Assembly (NCBI GenBank): GCA_964587515.1
Contig: CAZPMO010000094.1
Span: 1 to 18,293, forward strand
Reading direction: 5' to 3'
From: CAZPMO01 sp964587515
GTDB taxonomy: Bacteria; Pseudomonadota; Alphaproteobacteria; MPNO01
Length of the DNA: 18,293 bases
Shown: positions 7,021 to 12,647 of the stretch, one piece after another
Layout of the letters: each line of letters opens with the position of its first letter
How positions within the stretch are numbered: position 1 is the first letter of the stretch
Position numbers and translations under genes: made by a program
The notes under the pieces: model-generated
The model's input: only the letters and a program-made list of their open reading frames with translations
The model's database searches: none
Told to the model about the DNA's origin: nothing

Positions 7021-7782
7021 ATGGCCAATTCGCTTCAGGGAAAAACCGCGCTGGTCACCGGCGCCGGCGCCGGGATGGGTCGGTCCCACGCCGAATTGCT
7101 GGCCGAGCGCGGCGCGAATGTCATTGTCAACGATATCGAGGCCGATTCGGTGGAAGAGACCGCCCGGCGTGTGCGCGACCGGGGCGTCGGCGCCGCCGTG
7201 ATCGCGCTCGATATCCGCGAGACCCGCGCCATGGCGGACGCCATCGCCGCCGCCGAACGCGAGGCCGGACCGGTCGATATACTGGTCAACAACGCCGGCG
7301 TCGCCGGTCAGGGGCTGATGATCGACGAGATTGACGAGGAAACGTTCGATCGCATGTTCGATGTCCACGTCAAGGGCGCCTTCTTCGCCACCAAGGCGGT
7401 TCTCGGCGGCATGAAGCAGCGCCGCTATGGCAAGATCATTAATATCTCGTCCAATTTCGCCATGGGGGGCGTGCATTTCGCCTCCCATTACGGGGCCGCG
7501 AAATCGGCGCTATCCGGATTCACCAAGTGCTGGGCGCGCGAGCTCGCGCCCTACAACATCATGGTCAACGCCGTCGCGCCCGGCCTGCTGGAGACCAAAC
7601 TGACGCTCGACAGTATCGGTCCGGAGCGGATCCGCGCCATGGAGGAAGAGGTTTCGTTGGGCCGCCTCGCCGACCCGCTGGATATTTCCTATGCCGTGGC
7701 ATGGCTGGCGTCGCCCGAGACCGACAAGATCACCGGCCAGGTGATTTCGCCCAACGGCGGTGTTACCATCGTCGGGATTTGA
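7021..7782 (+). CDS. SDR family NAD(P)-dependent oxidoreductase (first copy)
   Basis: Classical short-chain dehydrogenase of 253 aa, likely acting on a hydroxy/keto substrate in the pathway encoded by the operon. TGAGAGMG (13-20) binds the cofactor, and D38 after the second strand (VNDIE) favours NAD(H). NNAG is at 90-93. The catalytic residues are Ser143 or Ser144 with Y157 and K161 in YGAAK. The tetrad Asn is His in DVHVKG (H116), as in some 17-beta-HSD4-like SDRs. The start ATG follows AGGGAGG at 7006-7012. It is first in a run of five plus-strand genes, and is clearly homologous to the SDR at 9724 through its length (same TGxGxGMGRSHA, FAMGG and DISYAVAWLASPE segments), so the two arose by duplication. 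The 3' end overlaps a direct repeat. Confidence 0.9.
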   Translation: MANSLQGKTALVTGAGAGMGRSHAELLAERGANVIVNDIEADSVEETARRVRDRGVGAAVIALDIRETRAMADAIAAAEREAGPVDILVNNAGVAGQGLMIDEIDEETFDRMFDVHVKGAFFATKAVLGGMKQRRYGKIINISSNFAMGGVHFASHYGAAKSALSGFTKCWARELAPYNIMVNAVAPGLLETKLTLDSIGPERIRAMEEEVSLGRLADPLDISYAVAWLASPETDKITGQVISPNGGVTIVGI

Positions 7783-7812
7783 TCCCGATAATGAACAGGT
7801 CGGGATTTGATC
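7771..7812 (+). repeat. 14-bp direct repeat spanning the first SDR stop codon
   Basis: GTCGGGATTTGATC occurs at 7771-7784 and again at 7799-7812, a 28-base offset. The first copy contains the last codons and TGA of the SDR gene. With the following CCGA, the first copy forms a hairpin, TCGGGA and TCCCGA around TTTGA (7772-7788), which puts the stop codon in the loop. It looks like a small tandem duplication in the intergenic spacer. Confidence 0.7.
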
Positions 7813-7827
7813 GTCGGAGGATGAAGT

Positions 7828-8616
7828 ATGGCTGAAGCCAAAACGCTTGCCGAGAACCTGCCCGTCGACGCCGAGGTTCTGCGCGAGGAGGTGAAGGCGA
7901 AGTACCGCGAGGTCGCGGTTGCGCCAGACGGCGATTTCCATTTTCATACCGGCCGCAAGCTGGCGGCGCGCCTGGGTTACGACCAGGGTGCGGTCGACGC
8001 GCTGCCCGACGCCGCGGTCGAGTCCTTCGCCGGTGTCGCCAACCCGTTCTCGACGCGTACGCTGGAAGCCGGCGAGCGGGTTGTGGACGCGGGCGGCGGC
8101 TTCGACTGCTTCATCGCGGCCGGCCAGGTCGGCCCGAACGGCCACGTGGTCGGCATCGATATGACAGAGGAGATGCTGGCGAAATCGCGCGCCACGGCCG
8201 GCGCCATGGGCCTCGACAATGTCGAGTTCCGGGAAGGCCTGCTGGAGGATGTGCCGGTCGAAGACGGCTGGGCCGACGTGGTGATCAGCAACGGCGTGAT
8301 CAATTTGTGCGCCGACAAGCGCGGCGTATTTTCCGAGATCATGCGCGTCCTCAAGCCCGGCGGTCGCCTGCAATTCGCCGACATCGCCAACGGCAAGCCG
8401 GTGCCGGAGGCCGCGATCGCCGATATTGACCTGTGGACGGCCTGAATCGCCGGTGGCCTGCCGTGTGCGGGCTGGCGGAAGATGCTGACGGAGGCGGGCT
8501 TCGTCGATATCGAGATCGGCGAACCGGTGGATACTTTCGGCGGGGCCGGGGGCGAGCCTAACGCCCGCGCCTTCGAGGTATTCGGCTATGCCTTCCTGGC
8601 GCGCAAGCCCGGTTGA
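7828..8616 (+). CDS. ArsM-like SAM methyltransferase with in-frame TGA; candidate selenoprotein (or nonsense pseudogene)
   Basis: Class I methyltransferase related to arsenite methyltransferase ArsM. The frame opens at ATG 7828, with GGAGG at 7816-7820. It reads KYREVA and FHFHTGRKLAARLGY in the N-terminal part, VVDAGGGFD (85-93) as SAM motif I, GIDMTEEML (109-117), ISNGVINLCADK (153-164) and RVLKPGGRLQFAD (173-185). A TGA at 8443-8445 follows IDLWTA. The same frame then continues with IAGGLPCAGWRKMLTEAGF and VDTFGG to TGA 8614-8616, which fits the family C-terminus; the full product would be 262 aa with codon 206 as TGA. The family is expected to have Cys there (DLWTxCIAG), matching the second active-site Cys of ArsM; the first ArsM Cys is Gly156 here. 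Motif I looks two residues short. Either Sec insertion or loss of function is possible, and an ArsM activity is not established. Confidence 0.7.
8446..8478 (+). promoter_or_regulatory. Putative bacterial SECIS stem-loop after the in-frame TGA
   Basis: Ten bases after the TGA, GCCTGC (8456-8461) pairs with GCGGGC (8467-8472) around loop CGTGT, with one U-G wobble. The 17-nt size, the U two bases before the loop and the GU inside it resemble the upper stem-loop of E. coli fdhF, which stands 11 nt after its UGA. CGCC (8448-8451) and GGCG (8474-8477) can form a lower stem with a GGT bulge. Bacterial SECIS elements vary, and GC-rich DNA folds easily, so this is a candidate only. Confidence 0.45.
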
Positions 8617-8626
8617 CGCCGATTTA

Positions 8627-8635
8627 TGGTATAAT
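8627..8635 (+). promoter_or_regulatory. Extended -10 promoter candidate before the Rieske gene
   Basis: TGGTATAAT is a perfect extended -10 (TGn plus TATAAT) in GC-rich surroundings, 35 bases before the Rieske ATG. TTGACG at 8613-8618 is too close (11 bases) for a normal -35, but extended -10 promoters do not require one. It would give an internal start within the operon. Confidence 0.4.
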
Positions 8636-8670
8636 TCGTGGTAGAACAACAAGAAGGAAGGAATACCGCC

Positions 8671-9720
8671 ATGTTTATGCGCAATTGCTGGTACGTCGCG
8701 GCGTGGGACGACGAAATCGGCGGCGAAACGCCGCTGGGCCGGACGCTTCTGGGTGAGCCGGTGGTGCTTTTCCGCGCCGCCGACGGGACCGCCGCCGCGC
8801 TCGAGGATCGCTGTTGTCATCGCCATTTGCCGCTGTCGCTGGGCAAGGTGGTGGGTGACAATCTGCAATGCGGCTATCACGGGTTGGAATTCGATACTTC
8901 CGGCGATTGCGTATTGGTGCCGGGCCAGACCCAGGTGCCGCCCGGCTCCACCGTCCGGCGCTATCCGGTGGTCGAGCGCTGGGGCTGGGTGTGGATCTGG
9001 ATGGGCGATCCGGCGGCGGCCGACGACACATTGATTCCCGACTGGTACTGGATGGACGATCCCGATTGGAACGTCACGCGCGGCAACGGCGGCAAGCCGC
9101 TTTATGTGAAATGCAGTTACGAGCTGATCACCGACAATCTGCTCGATCTGTCCCATCTCCCCTATGTGCATCCCAGCACGATCGGCGCGGAATCGATCCT
9201 CGATTTTCCCGTCAGGACCGACCGCATGGACGATGGCGTGCTGATGACGCGTCTGATCCCCGATTCGCCGCCCGCTCCGTTTTTTAAGATGGCCGGCGGT
9301 TTCAAGGGCAATGTCGACCGCCGCCAAAACGTGGTCGCCACCGTGCCCAGCCATTGCGACGTCGATGTCTCCAGCGACGAGGTTGGCTCCGGCGTGCTCG
9401 AATATGGCGCTCCGCCGCAGGGCACCGCCATGCATGCGCTGATCACCACCACGCCGGAAACCGAGACCACCTCGTTCCAGTTCTATGCCCATCCCCGCTT
9501 CTTCCGGAAAGATGATGCGGAGATGGACGAAATCTATCGAAACGGCTTCACCAACATCTTCATGGAAGATGTCGGCGTGATGGAGGCGCAGCAGGAGATG
9601 ATGACGCGCATGCCCGATGCGCCGGTTGTCGATATCAACGTCGATGCGCCCGCGATCGCCTTCCGCGCCATCCTGCGCGAGCGCATCGCGGCCGAACAGG
9701 AACAACAGGCGGCGGAGTAG
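8671..9720 (+). CDS. Aromatic ring-hydroxylating oxygenase alpha subunit (Rieske, VanA-like)
   Basis: Oxygenase component of a Rieske non-heme iron system, which hydroxylates or O-demethylates an aromatic or related substrate with O2 and electrons from a reductase. The [2Fe-2S] ligands are C48 and H50 (CxH in RCCHRH) and C67 and H70 (CGYH). The mononuclear iron ligands are H162 and H167 in DLSHLPYVHPS, with D300 in NIFMED. The C-terminal half has the VanA-type catalytic fold and 349 aa is the usual length. The ATG at 8671 follows AGGAAGG (8655-8661) and begins the conserved MRNCWYVAAW; the in-frame GTG at 8638 is rejected. No ferredoxin or reductase gene is in the window, so electrons must come from elsewhere. 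It lies between the methyltransferase and the second SDR, whose ATG is 3 bases after its stop. Confidence 0.9.
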   Translation: MFMRNCWYVAAWDDEIGGETPLGRTLLGEPVVLFRAADGTAAALEDRCCHRHLPLSLGKVVGDNLQCGYHGLEFDTSGDCVLVPGQTQVPPGSTVRRYPVVERWGWVWIWMGDPAAADDTLIPDWYWMDDPDWNVTRGNGGKPLYVKCSYELITDNLLDLSHLPYVHPSTIGAESILDFPVRTDRMDDGVLMTRLIPDSPPAPFFKMAGGFKGNVDRRQNVVATVPSHCDVDVSSDEVGSGVLEYGAPPQGTAMHALITTTPETETTSFQFYAHPRFFRKDDAEMDEIYRNGFTNIFMEDVGVMEAQQEMMTRMPDAPVVDINVDAPAIAFRAILRERIAAEQEQQAAE

Positions 9721-9723
9721 ACA

Positions 9724-10473
9724 ATGACGGACGTGCTGGAAGGGGAAATTGCGCTGGTGACGGGGTCGGGACGCGGCATGGGACGCTCGCACGCTGTGTT
9801 GCTGGCCGAACGCGGCGCCGACGTGATCGTTCACGACGTGATCGCCGACAATGTCGCCGAGACCGTCGAGATGATCCGCGCCGCGGGGCGCGAGGCGCGT
9901 TCGATCACCCTCGATATCCGCGACGTGGAGGCGTTCCAGGCCGCGGTGCGCGAGATGGGCCGCATTGACATATTGGTCAATAACGCGGGTATCGGCGGCC
10001 AACGCGCGCCGATCGAGGACATCGACCTCGATTTCTTCGACCGCATGTACCAGATCCACGTGCGCGGCACGTTCTTCGCGACCCAGGCCGTATTGCCGGG
10101 CATGAAGGAGCGCCGCGCCGGCAAGATCGTCAACACGTCGTCGATCTTCGCCATGGGCGGCAACGCCAACGCCTCGCACTACGCGGCCGCGAAATCGGCG
10201 ATCTCCGGTTTGACCAAGAACTGGGCGCGCGAATTCGCGCCGTGGCGCATCAACGTCAACGCGGTCGCGCCGGGTTTCATCGTGACCGACATGACGCGCG
10301 GCACCGCGTCCGACGCGGAAATCGAGGAACGCGGCAAGAACGTACCGCTGGGCGCGTTGACCCAGCCGATCGATATTTCCTACGCCGTCGCCTGGCTCGC
10401 CTCGCCGGAGGCGGACATGGTGACGGGACAGGTCGTCAGTCCTAATTCAGGCGAGACCATCGTCGGATATTAG
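9724..10473 (+). CDS. SDR family NAD(P)-dependent oxidoreductase (second copy)
   Basis: Classical SDR of 249 aa. TGSGRGMG (13-20) is the cofactor loop, D38 follows the second strand, NNAG is at 86-89, and Ser139 or Ser140 with Y153 and K157 (YAAAK) forms the active site. His at 112 replaces the usual tetrad Asn, as in the first copy. It is a paralogue of the SDR at 7021, differing mostly in the substrate loop after VAPG (FIVTDMTRG against LLETKLTLD), which suggests two different substrates or two successive steps. The start lies 3 bases after the Rieske stop, and GGCGGAG at the end of that gene can serve as the ribosome-binding site, so translation is probably coupled. Substrate unknown. Confidence 0.9.
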   Translation: MTDVLEGEIALVTGSGRGMGRSHAVLLAERGADVIVHDVIADNVAETVEMIRAAGREARSITLDIRDVEAFQAAVREMGRIDILVNNAGIGGQRAPIEDIDLDFFDRMYQIHVRGTFFATQAVLPGMKERRAGKIVNTSSIFAMGGNANASHYAAAKSAISGLTKNWAREFAPWRINVNAVAPGFIVTDMTRGTASDAEIEERGKNVPLGALTQPIDISYAVAWLASPEADMVTGQVVSPNSGETIVGY

Positions 10474-10486
10474 AACAGGCCCCCGC

Positions 10487-11692
10487 GTGCCCGAAAACGT
10501 CGCCGCCCGCCAGCCGGGAACCCCGCTGTTTATCGCGCTGGTGTTGATCACGCTGGTCGGCCCGCTCTCGATTCATCTGTTCCTGCCCGCCTTGCCGCAT
10601 GTGCGCCGGACCTTCGCGGTCGAGGAGGGCATCGCACAGCTCGCCTTCAGCCTCGCGGTGGTTTCGATGGCGTGCGCGACGCTGGCGTATGGCTCACTCT
10701 CGGACCGACTGGGGCGCTTGCCCGCGCTGCTCGGCGGGCTCGCGCTGTTCAGCGCCGGCGCGGCGATGGCGGCGGTGGCGCCGGATATCAATTTCCTGCT
10801 GGCCGGGCGCGTGCTTCAAGGGATCGGCGCGGCCAGCGGCCTGGTGCTGGCGCGCGCGATTGTGCGCGACGTCTATGGCACGGATCGGCTGGGGCAGATG
10901 ATCGCCTATCTGACCACGGCCTACGTGGTCGGGCCGCTGTTCGCGCCGCCGATCGGCGGCGTGCTCACCGACTGGCTCGGCTGGCAGTCGAGCCTGATTC
11001 TGCCGGCGGTCTTCGGCGTGATCGCCGTTGTGGTCTCGATGGTGGTGATCGGCGAGACCCATCGCCCGGAAAGCGGCCCGCGCCCCGGTCTGGTCTCGGG
11101 CTATTGGCGGCTGTTGAGCGCGCCGCGCTTCATGCTGTATGCGCTCAACCCGGCGTTCGCGACGGGAGGTTTCTTTACCCACGCGACCGCGTCCTCCTAT
11201 CTGATGAGCGAGGTGCTGCACCGCCCGGCCACCGAATTCGGACTGCTGTTCATGATCGGGCCGGCGGGCTACATGCTGGGGAGTTTCCTTTCCGGGCGCT
11301 TCGTCGGGCGGGTCTCGGGCGATTTCCTGGTGGTGTTCGGCTCGGTGCTCTCCGCGATCGGCCCGGTGGTCCTGATCTCGCAGGTCTGGGGCGGCGGTCT
11401 GACCCCGCTCGGATTGTTTGTGCCGGCCGGTTTCCTGACCATCGGCCAGGGGCTCGCCATGCCGCAGGCCCAGGCCGCCGCGATCGCATCCGAACCACTT
11501 CTGACCGGCACCGCGTCGGGAATCGTGGTGTTCCTGCAATTCCTGTTCGGCGCCGTCCTGTCCCAGATCGTCGCCATGCTGTCCGACGGCACGGCGGTTC
11601 CCATGACCGTCGCGGTCACCGGTGCCAGTCTGTTGACCCTGATTTGCGGCGTCGGCGCGGTGATGTTGACGCGTCGACCGGCGGCATCGTAA
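10487..11692 (+). CDS. MFS transporter, Bcr/CflA family drug efflux type
   Basis: Inner-membrane proton antiporter of 401 aa with twelve predicted helices, in the group that includes Bcr and CflA. The motif PLSIHLFLPALP in the first helix, motif A GSLSDRLGRLP between helices 2 and 3, RAIVRDVYG in helix 4 and GPLFAPPIGGVLTDWLGW (motif C) identify the family. The GTG at 10487 was accepted because it lies 13 bases after the SDR stop and leads directly to the first hydrophobic segment; the Shine-Dalgarno is weak. As the last gene of the plus-strand run it may export a substrate, intermediate or toxic product of the Rieske/SDR pathway. The specific ligand cannot be predicted. Confidence 0.88.
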   Translation: MPENVAARQPGTPLFIALVLITLVGPLSIHLFLPALPHVRRTFAVEEGIAQLAFSLAVVSMACATLAYGSLSDRLGRLPALLGGLALFSAGAAMAAVAPDINFLLAGRVLQGIGAASGLVLARAIVRDVYGTDRLGQMIAYLTTAYVVGPLFAPPIGGVLTDWLGWQSSLILPAVFGVIAVVVSMVVIGETHRPESGPRPGLVSGYWRLLSAPRFMLYALNPAFATGGFFTHATASSYLMSEVLHRPATEFGLLFMIGPAGYMLGSFLSGRFVGRVSGDFLVVFGSVLSAIGPVVLISQVWGGGLTPLGLFVPAGFLTIGQGLAMPQAQAAAIASEPLLTGTASGIVVFLQFLFGAVLSQIVAMLSDGTAVPMTVAVTGASLLTLICGVGAVMLTRRPAAS

Positions 11693-11714
11693 GCGGCCGC
11701 TATTCGGCGGCCGC
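11693..11714. terminator. Candidate bidirectional hairpin between convergent genes
   Basis: GCGGCCGC occurs at 11693-11700 and 11707-11714 around TATTCG, giving an 8-bp all-GC stem. The first copy fills the whole spacer between the MFS stop and the minus-strand stop; the second lies in the end of the convergent gene. No T-run follows on either strand, so an intrinsic terminator is only a possibility. Confidence 0.4.
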
Positions 11715-12584
11715 GTCGAAGGCGGCGCGCAGGCCGGATTCCAGATCGGTAAATTCGAGATCGGGGAACAGCCGTTTTACTTCCGACGGGTCGAACGGCC
11801 GGTAGCCGTCATGGGGCATCGGCCCGGCGCGGGGCAGATTTTCGATTGCGATCGCCGCCTCCGAGAATCCGATGGTCATTTTCGCCAGTTCGAGGAACGA
11901 CGCCACCCGCCCGGTGACCGCGTTGAGGGCGCCGGTGGTCCGCCGTTCCAGCATGCGCGCCGCCAGTTCGGCGACGTCGCGCACGCTGACATGGTCGCGC
12001 CGTTCCTCGCCGTTGCCGAACAGCGCGATCGTCTCGCCGGCCCGCACCAGACGGCGGAACCGGTTGGGCCCGTACCCGTTATGGGGATCGGCGGCACCGT
12101 AGATCAGCGTCGGGCGCAGCGCGGCGAAAGGCGTTTCCGCCAGCGTCGCCCGGAACATGGTTTCGCGCGCCACATGCATCTGGCCGTGCAGATTGTCCGG
12201 CGCGGTCACCGAGGTCTCGGTCAGCGGCTCCGTGGAATCGCTGTAGACCGCGTCGGAACTGATATAGAGCAGGTGCGCCAAGGGCAGGCCGCTTAGCCCG
12301 TCGAGCACGTTCTTCGCCATCAGGATGTTCTGTTCGAACATCGCATAGTCCTTGCACGGCGCCCGGGCCGAGACGAAGACCACGGCATCGTTCGCGCGGA
12401 GTTCGGCGCGCAGCCGTTCCCCCGAACCGTCGGCCAGCAGATCGACATCGGCGCTGCCCAGCGGATGGACCGCGAATTCGCGCTCTGCCGCCGCCGCCAC
12501 GATCGCCGAGCCGACAAAACCGCCCGCTCCGATTACCACCACGCGCTCCGGCGCCGTCGCCCCATCGTTCAGATTTTCAGCCAT
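11700..12584 (-). CDS. NAD-dependent epimerase/dehydratase family protein (atypical extended SDR)
   Basis: Extended SDR of 294 aa related to nucleotide-sugar epimerases and dehydratases. The Rossmann loop GAGGFVG is at 19-25. SSDAVYS (109-115) carries the usual Ser, and RPTLIYG (157-163) and RRDHVSVRDVAE (195-206) are family landmarks. The catalytic YxxxK is replaced by HxxxH (H133 and H137 in NLHGQMHVARE). I think I have seen this in a subgroup of these proteins, so it may be a lineage trait rather than decay. The ATG at 12584 is preceded by a purine run (GAAGGAAAAAAAA). The gene converges with the MFS gene with only 7 bases between stops, and follows the cyclase gene by 63 bases on the same strand. 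The substrate, perhaps a sugar nucleotide, is not indicated by the context. Confidence 0.82.
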   Translation of the reverse strand: MAENLNDGATAPERVVVIGAGGFVGSAIVAAAAEREFAVHPLGSADVDLLADGSGERLRAELRANDAVVFVSARAPCKDYAMFEQNILMAKNVLDGLSGLPLAHLLYISSDAVYSDSTEPLTETSVTAPDNLHGQMHVARETMFRATLAETPFAALRPTLIYGAADPHNGYGPNRFRRLVRAGETIALFGNGEERRDHVSVRDVAELAARMLERRTTGALNAVTGRVASFLELAKMTIGFSEAAIAIENLPRAGPMPHDGYRPFDPSEVKRLFPDLEFTDLESGLRAAFDAAAE

Positions 12585-12647
12585 GACCGTATTTTTTTTC
12601 CTTCGTCGAGATACTAACCATTACGGGATTTCGCTCGCCATCGCGTA

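Noticed and set aside
8638..8670. GTG start for the Rieske gene at 8638
   Set aside because: It overlaps the promoter-like region and lacks its own ribosome-binding site; ATG 8671 has AGGAAGG upstream and begins the conserved N-terminus.
7510..10179. Very long open frame on the minus strand (889 codons) opposite the SDR/methyltransferase/Rieske/SDR genes
   Set aside because: Its product is a low-complexity mix of Arg, His, Ala and Asp with no family, and all the plus-strand genes have clear motifs. It is a GC-rich antisense shadow.
11750..12296. Plus-strand frames opposite the epimerase-like gene
   Set aside because: No motifs, and the minus-strand gene has a clear Rossmann fold.
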